The notes beneath the pieces were generated by a model. That model saw only the letters and a list, made by a program, of their open reading frames with translations, was not told where the DNA came from and did no database searches. This document shows, one piece after another, positions 1-9,119 of a stretch of 64,000 nt of DNA. Position 1 is the first letter of the stretch, and each line of letters starts with the position of its first letter. The stretch is from Jatrophihabitans sp. (GTDB lineage Bacteria > Actinomycetota > Actinomycetes > Mycobacteriales > Jatrophihabitantaceae). The DNA lies in the NCBI GenBank assembly GCA_036399055.1, contig DASWNX010000021.1:96841-160840 (forward strand). Reading direction: 5' to 3'. Position numbers and translations under genes: made by a program.

Positions 1-1733
1 ACTCCAACGACAACTGGCAGGTGCACTTTCGCGACACCATGCGCGGGGGCAAGTTCCTGAACAACCCGCGGATGGCCGAGTTGCACGCCAAGGAGGCCCC
101 GCAGCGCGTCTGGGAGCTCGAGACCTACGGCGCGCTGTTCGACCGGACGCCCGACGGCCGGATCAGCCAGCGCAACTTCGGAGGGCATGAGTACCCGCGA
201 CTGGCCCACGTCGGTGACCGCACCGGCCTGGAGCTGATCCGGACCCTGCAGCAGAAGATCGTGTCGCTGCAGCAGGACGACGGCGGCGGGGTGGCCTCCG
301 ACGACAAGCTCAAGGTGTTCGCCGAGCTGACCGTCACCGAGTTGCTGCACGACGACAGCGGCGCCATCGCCGGAGTCTTCGCGTACTGGCGCGAGTCGGG
401 CAAGTTCGTGGTGTTCCGGACCCCGGCCGTGGTGCTGGCCACCGGCGGCATCGGCAAGTCCTTCAAGACCACTTCCAACTCCTGGGAGTACACCGGCGAC
501 GGGCACGCCCTGGCGCTGCGGGCCGGCTCGAACCTGGTCAACATGGAGTTCGTGCAGTTCCACCCGACCGGCATGGTCTGGCCGCCCTCGGTCAAGGGCA
601 TCCTGGTGACCGAGTCGGTCCGCGGCGACGGCGGGGTGCTGCGCAACTCCGACGGCGAGCGGTTCATGTTCAACTACGTGCCCGACGTGTTCCGCAAGAA
701 CTACGCCCAGAGCGAGGACGAAGCCGACCGCTGGTACAAAGACCCCGAGAACAACAAGCGCCCGCCGGAGTTGCTGCCCCGCGACGAGGTCGCCCGGGCG
801 ATCAACTCCGAGGTCAAGGCCGGTCGCGGCTCGCCGCACGGCGGGGTGTTTCTCGACGTCTCGACCCGGTTGCCGGCCGAGGAGATCATCCGCCGGCTTC
901 CCTCGATGTGGCACCAGTTCAAGGAACTGGCCGACGTCGACATCACCAAGGAGCCGATGGAGGTCGGCCCGACCTGTCACTACGTGATGGGCGGCGTCCA
1001 GGTCGACCCGGACACCGCGGCCGCCGACGGCGTCCCCGGCCTGTTCGCCGCCGGCGAGGTGGCCGGTGGCATGCACGGCTCGAACCGGCTCGGCGGCAAC
1101 TCGCTGTCTGACCTGCTGGTCTTCGGCCGGCGGGCCGGCATCGGCGCGGCCGAGTACGTGGCCTCGCTGGGGGGCTCGTACCCGCTGATCAACGACAAGG
1201 CGCTGGACGCGGCCTCAGAGGCCGCGCTCAGGCCGTTCCAGACCGAGTCCGGCGAGAACCCCTACACCGTGCACCAGGAACTGCAGCAGACCATGAACGA
1301 CCTGGTCGGCATCATCCGCACGGAGCCTGAGATGCAGCAGGCGCTGGACCGGCTGGTCGAGCTCAAGGCACGCGCCCGGCAGGTCAGCGTCGAGGGCCAC
1401 CGGCAGTTCAACCCGGGCTGGCACCTGGCGCTGGACCTGCAGAACATGATCGCGGTCAGCGAGTGCGTGGCCCGAGCCGCGCTGATCCGGCAGGAGAGCC
1501 GTGGCGGGCACACGCGCGACGACTTCCCGGCGATGAGCTCGGACTGGCGCCAGCGCAACCTGCTCTGCGCGCTCACCCACGACGCCGACGGGATGGGCGC
1601 GGTCACCGTCACCGAGAAGCCCACGCCCACGATGCGACCCGACCTGCTCGAGCTCTTCGAGCGGGACGAGCTGGCCAAGTACCTGACCGAGCCCGAACTT
1701 CCCGTGACGGCAGCTAACGAAGGAAACCGATGA
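1..1733 (+). CDS. sdhA: Succinate dehydrogenase/fumarate reductase flavoprotein subunit, 5' truncated by the window
   Basis: The reading frame is open from base 3, so the gene starts upstream; the GTG at 21 is internal. About 576 residues are visible. The family oxidises succinate to fumarate through a covalent FAD at the membrane. Visible hallmarks are MEFVQFHPTG (about 543-572), GPTCHYVMGG (about 968-997) and the C-terminal FAD-binding stretch GEVAGGMHGSNRLGG (about 1055-1099). The N-terminal dinucleotide fold and the FAD-linking histidine lie outside the window. Overall size and the sdhB that follows resemble the mycobacterial Sdh1 type (Rv0248c/Rv0247c). The TGA stop overlaps the ATG of a 29-codon mini-ORF leading into sdhB. 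Confidence 0.96.
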   Translation, partial: SNDNWQVHFRDTMRGGKFLNNPRMAELHAKEAPQRVWELETYGALFDRTPDGRISQRNFGGHEYPRLAHVGDRTGLELIRTLQQKIVSLQQDDGGGVASDDKLKVFAELTVTELLHDDSGAIAGVFAYWRESGKFVVFRTPAVVLATGGIGKSFKTTSNSWEYTGDGHALALRAGSNLVNMEFVQFHPTGMVWPPSVKGILVTESVRGDGGVLRNSDGERFMFNYVPDVFRKNYAQSEDEADRWYKDPENNKRPPELLPRDEVARAINSEVKAGRGSPHGGVFLDVSTRLPAEEIIRRLPSMWHQFKELADVDITKEPMEVGPTCHYVMGGVQVDPDTAAADGVPGLFAAGEVAGGMHGSNRLGGNSLSDLLVFGRRAGIGAAEYVASLGGSYPLINDKALDAASEAALRPFQTESGENPYTVHQELQQTMNDLVGIIRTEPEMQQALDRLVELKARARQVSVEGHRQFNPGWHLALDLQNMIAVSECVARAALIRQESRGGHTRDDFPAMSSDWRQRNLLCALTHDADGMGAVTVTEKPTPTMRPDLLELFERDELAKYLTEPELPVTAANEGNR

Positions 1734-1819
1734 GCGAGGATCGCAGCGAGCGTCAGCGAGCGAGGACCGGAGCGAAATCAGTGATGAGCGCTTGCGCGAA
1801 GAACGAGGGAAACCGATGA
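1716..1819 (+). repeat. MIRU-like intergenic element flanked by an 18-bp direct repeat
   Basis: Two 18-bp copies (1716-1733 and 1802-1819) differ at one base; both read AACGA(A/G)GGAAACCGATGA and carry a ribosome-binding purine tract and an ATGA stop-start. Between them lies about 68 bp rich in GAGCG/CAGCGAGCG motifs. Mycobacterial interspersed repetitive units are known to sit in operons and regenerate ATGA overlaps at both ends, which is the arrangement seen here. Assignment to that class is inference; a simple 86-bp tandem duplication that later diverged is the alternative. Confidence 0.6.
1730..1819 (+). CDS. 29-codon mini-ORF coupling sdhA to sdhB
   Basis: Starts at ATG 1730, which overlaps the sdhA stop, and ends at TGA 1817-1819, which overlaps the sdhB ATG at 1816. 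Its last residues (NEGNR) repeat the last residues of SdhA because the flanking repeat is in register. No function for the peptide is suggested; keeping ribosomes moving from sdhA into sdhB is the likely role. Confidence 0.45.
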   Translation: MSEDRSERQRARTGAKSVMSACAKNEGNR

Positions 1820-2568
1820 CCTACGACGCGAAGTTCCGAGTGTGGCGCGGCGACTCCGACAACGGTGAGCTGCGTGATTTCACCGTCGAGGTCAACGAGG
1901 GCGAGGTCGTCCTGGACATCATCCACCGGTTGCAGGCCACCCAGGCCTCGGACCTGGCCGTCCGGTGGAACTGCAAGGCCGGCAAGTGCGGCTCGTGCAG
2001 CGCCGAGATCAACGGCCGGCCGCGGCTGCTGTGCATGACCCGGATGTCGACGTTCACCGAGGCCGAGACGATCACCGTCACGCCGTTGCGAGCCTTCCCG
2101 GTGATCCGCGACCTGGTCACCGACGTCTCGTTCAACTACCAGAAGGCCCGCGAGATCCCGTCCTTCGAGCCGCCGCTGGGCCTGGCGCCCGGCGAGTACC
2201 GGATGCAGCAGATCGACGTCGAGCGCTCGCAGGAGTTCCGCAAGTGCATCGAGTGCTTCCTGTGCCAGGACACCTGCCACGTCGTGCGCGACCACGAGGA
2301 GAACAAGAGCTCCTTCGCCGGGCCGCGGTACCTGATGCGGATCGCCGAGTTGGACATGCACCCGCTGGACGCCCGGGACCGCCAGCGCGAGGCGCAGGAG
2401 GAGCACGGCCTGGGTTACTGCAACATCACCAAGTGCTGTAGCGACGTCTGCCCCGAGCACATCAAGATCACCGACAACGCCTTGATCCCGATGAAGGAAC
2501 GGGTCGCCGACCGCAAGTACGACCCGCTGGTCTGGCTCGGCAGCAAGATCATGCGCCGCGACATCTAG
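1816..2568 (+). CDS. sdhB: Succinate dehydrogenase iron-sulfur subunit
   Basis: 250 residues. It carries electrons from the FAD of SdhA to the membrane anchor. The N-terminal [2Fe-2S] ferredoxin domain has Cys53, Cys58, Cys61 and Cys73; the C-terminal domain has CIECFLCQDTC and CNITKCCSDVCP, ligands of the other iron-sulfur clusters. The ATG at 1816 is chosen over the in-frame TTG at 1792 because AGGGA sits just upstream, it forms ATGA with the preceding mini-ORF, and the length then matches mycobacterial Rv0247c (about 248). No membrane-anchor gene follows; in this operon type it is normally upstream of sdhA. Confidence 0.95.
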   Translation: MTYDAKFRVWRGDSDNGELRDFTVEVNEGEVVLDIIHRLQATQASDLAVRWNCKAGKCGSCSAEINGRPRLLCMTRMSTFTEAETITVTPLRAFPVIRDLVTDVSFNYQKAREIPSFEPPLGLAPGEYRMQQIDVERSQEFRKCIECFLCQDTCHVVRDHEENKSSFAGPRYLMRIAELDMHPLDARDRQREAQEEHGLGYCNITKCCSDVCPEHIKITDNALIPMKERVADRKYDPLVWLGSKIMRRDI

Positions 2569-2583
2569 CGCCCAGGGTCCCGG

Positions 2584-2604
2584 GGCTGAGGCCGCACCTC
2601 AGCC
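2584..2604. terminator. Hairpin between convergent sdhB and the MoxR operon
   Basis: A perfect 8-bp stem, GGCTGAGG/CCTCAGCC, with a 5-nt loop in the 30-bp gap between the converging genes, just overlapping the stop of the minus-strand gene. There is no T-tract, common for actinobacterial terminators. It could serve both directions. Confidence 0.55.
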
Positions 2605-3168
2605 GCGGGACCGGTGCGCCAGCAGCACCGGAATGCCGACCAGCACCAGCACGCCGAGCAGCCCGAGCAGTTGCAGCGCGCTGGTGCTGCCAGGCCGGCC
2701 CAGGCCGTAGCTGGCGCCCGCCAGCGCCGCCGCGACGGCCAGTTCGACCGCGCAGCGCCCTGTCCAGCGGCGCAGCACCGGGCCTCGCAGCCGCGCGCTC
2801 AGGGGAACGGCCGCGGCCAGCGCGGTGCTGGTGTGCAGCAGGTACAGGGCGAGCGCGAAGCCGGCTGTGGCGGCCAGCGGCGGCGTGGCGTGCCAGCCGT
2901 AGGCGGCAAACCAGTTGCCGATCCCCGCCCCGAGCGCGAGCCCGGCGCCGGCGCGATCCGGGCTGGCGACCGCGACCAGCACGCCTGCCACCGTGAGCAG
3001 GACCCACCAGGGATGGCTTCCGGGCGCGATCACCAGCACCGCCAGCCCGGCCAGCAGGGTCACCAGCCGCACTCCCAGCGCGGCCACCGGATAGCGGCGC
3101 CACGCCGGTGGGCCCGAGTCCCCCACGGGCAGCCCACCGCCGCCCAGCTTCACCGCCGGCCTGCTCAT
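2599..3168 (-). CDS. Polytopic membrane protein, last gene of the MoxR-DUF58 operon
   Basis: 189 residues with about five hydrophobic segments after a short cytoplasmic N-terminus: about 28-45, 49-66, 72-90, 96-115, and two near the C-terminus. I recognise no specific family. Its ATG overlaps the stop of the DUF58 gene (ATGA at 3165-3168), so it is translationally coupled and probably works with the MoxR/DUF58 module in the membrane. Confidence 0.8.
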   Translation of the reverse strand: MSRPAVKLGGGGLPVGDSGPPAWRRYPVAALGVRLVTLLAGLAVLVIAPGSHPWWVLLTVAGVLVAVASPDRAGAGLALGAGIGNWFAAYGWHATPPLAATAGFALALYLLHTSTALAAAVPLSARLRGPVLRRWTGRCAVELAVAAALAGASYGLGRPGSTSALQLLGLLGVLVLVGIPVLLAHRSRG

Positions 3169-4519
3169 CGCCGCACCCTGGCAGCCCGGGCGGTCCTGCT
3201 GAGCCCGGCCAGCACCTGGTCCAGGCTGCCACTGCCCAACCAGGGCACCACGGGCACGCCGTGATCGGCCAGCGCCCCCACCAGGCCTCTGCGTTCGGCC
3301 AGCTGCACCCGCCAGGCCAGCTCGAGCCAGGGCCCGCGCTCGGGCAGCGCCACGTCAGCCGGCAGCGTGTCCACGACCAGCACCGAGCGGCCGGCCCGCG
3401 ACAGCCCCGCCGCCTCTATCGCCACCTCGGCGCTGAGCAGCGGGCTCAACACGATCACCAGGGCCCGACCGGAGATCCTGGCCATCGCCCGGTTGGCGGC
3501 CAGCTCGCTGACCGGAGCGCTGCGCACGTCCAGCAGCACGTCCATGATCTGAAACAGGTGCGCCTGGCCGGTTCGGGGCCGGATCGGCCGACCCGCCCTG
3601 CCCAGGTCAAGCACCGCCACCCGGTCACCGTGGCGCAGGTAGTGCTCGGCGATCGAGGCCGTCGCGCGCACCGCGACGTCGAGGTTGCTGGCAGTGCCCG
3701 GGCCGGCGCCAGCGCCCACCTCGAAGGCGGTGTCGAGCACCAGCACCACCTCGGTGTCGCGGTCTGAGTAGGTGGCGGTGACATGCAGGTCCCCGGTCCG
3801 CAGTGACACCGGCCAGTTGATCCGTCGCAACCGGTCGCCGGCGACGAAGGGACGCACCCCTGCCGGATCGACTCCCTCTCCGACCCGCCGGGATCGGTGC
3901 GCCCCGACGATGCCCGGGGCCGCCGGCAACAGGTCGGTGGCCGAGAACTCGGCGCGCAGCGGAAAGGTGGCCAGCGTCGCCACCTCGTCGCCGGTCACGG
4001 TGGTGCGCAGCAGGCCGTGGGCGGCGGTGACATCCATGCTCACCGGGCCGATCCGGCTACGCCCCCAGCGGGGCGCTGCCAGCCGATGGTCGAGGATGAC
4101 GTCGGAGTCCCGGCCAGCCGTCGCGCACACGTCCTGGCCGCCCTCAGCCAGCTCCGCCCGGCCTTCCAGGCGGGTTCGCAGCCTGATGACGTCGACCGCG
4201 TCGGGGGCGTGGAGCTGCTGGCTCACAGTGGTCGACTGGCCCTCGAACAGGGTGGCGCTCGCGGTGCGCAGCCGCACCACCGGCGCTCTCCAGGCGCGGT
4301 CGGCCAGCGGCAGCACGGCGCCCACCGCCAGCGGCAGCGCCAGCAGCAACAGGTCCTGGCGTCCCAGCAGCGCCGCCAATGCCAGCAGCACCGCGGCGGC
4401 GCCCACCGCCGGACCCAGCGCCACGGTCGGTGACCACCGCGCCGGCGGGACCGCGGCCCGCCGGGACTCCCGGTCCTCTGGACTCATGGCCGGCTCTGGG
4501 CTCATGGCCGGCTCTGGGC

Positions 4520-4523
<4 letters not shown>
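3165..4523 (-). CDS. DUF58 domain protein (von Willebrand A-like partner of MoxR)
   Basis: 452 residues from the start at 4523. Two transmembrane segments follow a proline-rich N-terminus (about 35-70). The conserved DUF58 signature is seen as RPFVAGDRLRRINWPVSLRT, followed by a VWA-like fold with VVLVLDTAFEVG. In the family this acts with a MoxR AAA ATPase in cell-envelope maturation; the substrate is unknown. Start choice: ATG at 4523 overlaps the moxR stop (ATGA). An 18-bp tandem repeat supplies two further in-frame ATGs at 4505 and 4487, so the true start could be any of the three. Confidence 0.9.

Positions 4524-4532
<9 letters not shown>
4483..4532. repeat. 18-bp tandem repeat (2.8 copies) triplicating the DUF58 start codon
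   Basis: Unit CTCATGGCCGGCTCTGGG on the plus strand, encoding repeated MSPEPA at the N-terminus of the DUF58 protein. Each unit brings an in-frame ATG; the one at 4521-4523 also forms the overlap with the moxR stop. Confidence 0.9.
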
Positions 4533-5505
<973 letters not shown>

Positions 5506-5506
<1 letters not shown>

Positions 5507-6024
5507 CACAACGCCTCGATCTGGTCCAGCAGCGCGCTCAGCTGGGCGTGGCTGGGCGCCGGGCTGGCCGGCGTCGGCGGGGCGATCGTCAGCGACCACA
5601 ACTGCTCTCCTAGCACTTCTCTGGCCTGGATGGGCTGGCTGACCGGGTCGAGCCCGTACTTCTGGCGCAACCGCTCGACGGCCAGTCGGGCAAGCACCGG
5701 ACGGACATTGCGGTCGTACTTCGAACCGTCCCGGCTGGCCGCTTCGAGCCGGCGTTCGGACTGCCGCAGCCTGCTGAGGTACTCCCCGCCGGCCGGCGCA
5801 GGCGGGTCGACAGGCGCTGGCGGCGGTGGTTCGGCGGCCGTCTCACGCACCAACTGAACCAGCACCGCAGCCGCCACGCCTATCCCGGCGCACAGCTCCG
5901 GCCGCGGGCTCAGGCCCGCGGCGAGGCTGGCCAGCAGCACGATGACGCCTGCCCCCAGCCCCAGCCCGGCGGCCAGCGCCAGCCGAGCCGGCAACCGCGA
6001 CCGCCAGCTGACCGGCTCAGTCAT
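5506..6024 (-). CDS. Two-TM membrane protein of the MoxR operon
   Basis: 172 residues: two hydrophobic helices (about 13-34 and 43-60), a proline-rich linker (PPPPAPVDPPAP), then a soluble helical domain rich in Arg and Leu. I do not recognise a named family. The start overlaps the DUF4129 gene by 8 nt and its stop overlaps moxR, so it belongs to the same coupled unit. Confidence 0.8.
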
Positions 6025-6751
6025 GCCCTGCTCGGACCGGCGGTCCGGCGGCTCTGGCCGCCTCGAGCTCCGAGCGCAGCCGGGCGAGGTCGGCGCGGGC
6101 CTGCGTGACCGCCTCGGCCGGTATCGGATGGCTGGAGAACCGGGCTTCGCGGTACAGGGCGGCCAGCCGGTCCAGCGGCGCCTGGCTCAGCGGCAGCGTG
6201 GACAGCAACCGCTCGGCCAAGTCGGAGGAGGTCTCAGACGGCAGGCGAGGCAGGCCGGCTGCCTCGGCGGCCTGCTCCAGCCGGTGCCAGCACAGGATCA
6301 CCCCGTCCCGGATCTGGCCCTGTGCCACGTCGGTCACCGGCGCGCGCAGCCTGTCCGGGACCCGCCTGAGGACTTCTTCACGCGCCGGCTCGACCGGCCG
6401 CGCGGTCCTGGAGGCAGCCCGCCGCGAACGCAGCCAGGCGATCAGCCGCGGTCCGAGAACGACCGCGAGCCCGAGCACCGCGAGCAGCAGCGCGCCGAGG
6501 AGGACCCACTGGATGAGCGACCAGGGCACCCGGAAGTCGCCAGTGGCCTCCGGGGGCGGCGTGGTCCATTGATCGGGCTGGGGGACGGCGGTGGTCGCAG
6601 CCTCTCGAGGGCCGCCCGACCGGACGGCGCTCGGAGCGCCTGACTGCTCCGGCTCGGCCCGCGCGGCCAGCCCGACCAGCAGAAAACCGGCCAGCGCCGC
6701 CGCCGCCAGCCCCCCGTTGCCGGCGTTGAACCTCACGGCGCGGCCCGCCAC
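6017..6751 (-). CDS. DUF4129 domain membrane protein, first gene of the MoxR operon
   Basis: 244 residues: an N-terminal signal/TM (about 12-32), an extracytoplasmic Pro/Thr segment, a TM at about 78-100, then a cytoplasmic DUF4129 domain with RDGVILCWHRLEQAAEAAG and LYREARFSSHPI. DUF4129 proteins commonly sit with MoxR and DUF58 in actinobacteria. No gene is coupled upstream; metB ends 42 nt away on the same strand, so the operon promoter may lie within or beyond metB. Confidence 0.85.
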   Translation of the reverse strand: MAGRAVRFNAGNGGLAAAALAGFLLVGLAARAEPEQSGAPSAVRSGGPREAATTAVPQPDQWTTPPPEATGDFRVPWSLIQWVLLGALLLAVLGLAVVLGPRLIAWLRSRRAASRTARPVEPAREEVLRRVPDRLRAPVTDVAQGQIRDGVILCWHRLEQAAEAAGLPRLPSETSSDLAERLLSTLPLSQAPLDRLAALYREARFSSHPIPAEAVTQARADLARLRSELEAARAAGPPVRAGHD

Positions 6752-6793
6752 CGTCGAACCCGTCTGCCAGCCGGACGCCGATCGCGAGCCGGC

Positions 6794-7966
6794 TCAGGCC
6801 AGCGCCGCGGTGAGGTCTGCCAGCAGATCCTCGATGTCCTCGATGCCGACCGACAGCCGGATCAGGTCGCCCGGGACCTCCAGCGGTGAGCCCGCCACGC
6901 TGGCGTGCGTCATCCGCGCCGGGTGCTCGATGAGCGACTCGATGCCGCCCAGCGACTCGCCGAGGGTGAACATCTGAGTCAGCTCGCACACCTTCAGCGC
7001 CGCCTCTTCACCGCCGCGCATCCGGAAGGACACCATGCCGCCGAAGCCGCTCATCTGCCGGGCGGCGACCTCATGGTTGGGATGGTTGGGCAGGCCCGGG
7101 TACAGCACGCTCGAGACCGCCGGGTGCTGACCGAGGAACCGCACGATCTGCGCGGCGTTGGAGCAGTGCCGGTCCATCCGCACGCCCAGGGTCTTGATGC
7201 CGCGCATCACCAGCCAAGCGTCGAACGGGCCGCAGATGGCGCCCATCGAGTTCTGGTAGAAGGCCACCTGCTCACCGACCTCGGCGTCGCGGGTGACCAC
7301 CGCCCCGCCGACCACGTCGGAGTGCCCGCCGAGGTACTTGGTGGTCGAGTGCACCACGACGTCGGCGCCCAGAGCCAGCGGCTGCTGCAGGTAGGGCGAG
7401 GCGAAGGTGTTGTCGACGACCATCATCGTCTGGTGCTGCCGCGAGACCTCGGCCAGCGCCGCGATGTCGACGATGTTGAGCAGCGGGTTGGTGGGCGTCT
7501 CCACCCAGATGACGCGGGTGTTGGGCTGGATCGCGGCAGCCACCGCGGCGGTGTCGTGCATGTGGACGGCGGTGAACTCCACGCCCCATCGGCTCAGCAC
7601 CCGGGCGACCAGCCGGTAAGTGCCGCCATAGGCGTCATCGGGCAGCAGCATGTGGTCACCGGGAGAGCAGAGCGCCCGCAGCAAGGTGTCCTCGGCTGCC
7701 AAGCCCGAGGCGAAGGCCAGCCCTCGCGCGCCGCCCTCCAGAGCCGCCAAGCACTCCTCCAGCGCCGTCCTGGTCGGGTTTCCGGACCGGCTGTACTCAT
7801 AGCCGTTACGCAGGCCCCCGACGCCGTCCTGCTTGTACGTGGAGGTCTGGTAGATCGGCACCGCGACCGCTCCGGTCAGTGGGTCCGGTTCCTGCCCGGC
7901 GTGGATCGCCCGGGAGTTGAAACCGAGCCGGCCCAGCGCGCTGCTGTCATTCATCGAGTTGCCCAT
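6794..7966 (-). CDS. metB: Cystathionine gamma-synthase (trans-sulfuration PLP enzyme)
   Basis: 390 residues. Cys/Met-metabolism PLP enzyme; it joins O-acyl-homoserine and cysteine to cystathionine. The PLP lysine is K210 in HSTTKYLGGHSD; YEYSRSGNPTR and the SGLAAEDTLL phosphate-binding region are conserved. A cystathionine gamma-lyase activity cannot be excluded. It neighbours cbs, as in M. tuberculosis (Rv1077/Rv1079). The ATG at 7966 fits a leaderless start (TAATCT seven bases upstream); ATG 7954 is the alternative. Confidence 0.92.
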   Translation of the reverse strand: MGNSMNDSSALGRLGFNSRAIHAGQEPDPLTGAVAVPIYQTSTYKQDGVGGLRNGYEYSRSGNPTRTALEECLAALEGGARGLAFASGLAAEDTLLRALCSPGDHMLLPDDAYGGTYRLVARVLSRWGVEFTAVHMHDTAAVAAAIQPNTRVIWVETPTNPLLNIVDIAALAEVSRQHQTMMVVDNTFASPYLQQPLALGADVVVHSTTKYLGGHSDVVGGAVVTRDAEVGEQVAFYQNSMGAICGPFDAWLVMRGIKTLGVRMDRHCSNAAQIVRFLGQHPAVSSVLYPGLPNHPNHEVAARQMSGFGGMVSFRMRGGEEAALKVCELTQMFTLGESLGGIESLIEHPARMTHASVAGSPLEVPGDLIRLSVGIEDIEDLLADLTAALA

Positions 7967-7973
7967 AGCGCTC

Positions 7974-7979
7974 AGATTA
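7974..7979 (-). promoter_or_regulatory. Putative -10 element of a leaderless metB transcript
   Basis: TAATCT on the minus strand with 7 nt to the ATG at 7966, which would place transcription at or next to the start codon. No purine-rich ribosome-binding site precedes this ATG. Confidence 0.5.
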
Positions 7980-8073
7980 CTGCCCGTTCTGACCCGCTGA
8001 CGGCCGTATGCAACGAAGCGGCGCCCACTGCGTCTAGCTCACGAGGACCAGCCATCTGAGAGGAACGCCAACC

Positions 8074-9060
8074 ATGCCCAGAGCACCGATGAGCCGGGGC
8101 GTCGCGGTCCTGCTGCTCGCAGCCGTCCTGCTGACGGTGGCCTGGGTGAGCGGCCGGCCTTGGACGGCCGCTCACCGCGCTCTGGAGGCCGCGCCGCGCC
8201 TGGCGGTGGCCGGCGGTTCGCCAATGGTCACCGCGGCGCCGGCCGGGGTTGCCGCAGCGCCGGCCGGGGCTGCCGCGACGGCGCCGGCCGGGGTTGCGGC
8301 AGCGCCGGCCGGGGTTGCCGCGACGGCGCCGCTGCCGGCCCGGCCGAGCGCCGCCCAGCAGGCCGGCTGCCTGAACAGGCTGTTCGGCGGTGGCGGTGAC
8401 TCCTACTCCGTCGCCGCGCTGGATCTGTCCACCGGCAGGTCTGTCCGTCTCGGAGCCGGCGGCGGCATGGTCGCGGCCAGCCTCGTCAAGCTCGATTTCC
8501 TCCAGGCCCTGCTTCACCAGCATCAGCTGAGCGGACGGCCGCTGTCGCCGAGCCAGCATCATGACGCGCGCGCCATGATGCGGCGCAGTGACAACGCCGC
8601 TGCCGACCGCATCTGGGCGGCGGTGGGTGGGAACACCGGCCTGCGCCGTTACAACTCGTTGCTCGGCCTGCGCGACACGGTCTTCGACGCCGACGGCAGA
8701 TGGGGGCTGTCGACCACCTCGGCCGATGATCAGATGCTCCTGCTGCAGGCGCTGACCTCGACGAGCTCGCCGCTGGAGGCAGCCTCCCGGCGGTACGCGC
8801 TGGAGCTGATGGGCCAGGTCCAGTCCGACCAGCGCTGGGGTGTCAGCGCGGCCGGGGACCCGGGCAGCGACCCGGCGATCAAGAACGGCTGGTTAGGCGT
8901 CGACGCCGACGGCGGGCGGTGGGTCGCCAACAGCGCCGGCGTGCTCCAGGTGGGCGGCCGTCAGGTTCTGATGGTGGTGCTGAGCCAGCACCAGCCCGGG
9001 TACTCCACCGCGGTGGCCCGGGTGCGGCAGGCAGCCCTTGACGTGGCTGCCGGCCTGTGA
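8074..9060 (+). CDS. Secreted or membrane-anchored class A beta-lactamase-like serine hydrolase
   Basis: 328 residues. N-terminal hydrophobic segment (about 9-26), then an Ala-Pro-Gly low-complexity linker (about 53-90) encoded by near-repeats of GCGCCGGCCGGGGTTGCC, then a beta-lactamase/transpeptidase fold. Catalytic motifs: S136-L-V-K139 (SxxK), S172-D-N174 (SDN) and K270-N-G272 in place of KTG. I see no clear class A Glu166 region, so a peptidoglycan-related hydrolase is as likely as drug hydrolysis. It lies alone on the plus strand between divergent metB and convergent cbs. Confidence 0.82.
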   Translation: MPRAPMSRGVAVLLLAAVLLTVAWVSGRPWTAAHRALEAAPRLAVAGGSPMVTAAPAGVAAAPAGAAATAPAGVAAAPAGVAATAPLPARPSAAQQAGCLNRLFGGGGDSYSVAALDLSTGRSVRLGAGGGMVAASLVKLDFLQALLHQHQLSGRPLSPSQHHDARAMMRRSDNAAADRIWAAVGGNTGLRRYNSLLGLRDTVFDADGRWGLSTTSADDQMLLLQALTSTSSPLEAASRRYALELMGQVQSDQRWGVSAAGDPGSDPAIKNGWLGVDADGGRWVANSAGVLQVGGRQVLMVVLSQHQPGYSTAVARVRQAALDVAAGL

Positions 9061-9074
9061 GCACCCGGGCCCCT

Positions 9075-9119
9075 GCGGCTACTTGCTGAGCGGCTATCTG
9101 GTGAGCGGCTACTTGCTGA
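9075..9119. repeat. 15-bp tandem repeat (3 copies) across the cbs stop codon
   Basis: Units GCGGCTACTTGCTGA, GCGGCTATCTGGTGA and GCGGCTACTTGCTGA. Because the unit is a multiple of three, the cbs TAG stop (9109-9111) is repeated in frame at 9094-9096 and 9079-9081. Confidence 0.9.

Noticed and set aside
1753-2460. Long antisense frame over sdhB, and similar frames opposite mfd, cbs and the exoprotein gene
   Set aside because: Typical shadows in high-GC genes; the opposite strand encodes conserved enzymes with recognisable motifs.
8227-8340. GCCGGGGTTGCC repeats as a regulatory repeat
   Set aside because: They lie in frame inside the serine hydrolase and encode its Ala/Pro linker.
8074-9060. 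Antibiotic-resistance beta-lactamase
   Set aside because: SxxK and SDN are present but KNG replaces KTG and no clear class A Glu166 motif is seen; resistance cannot be claimed.
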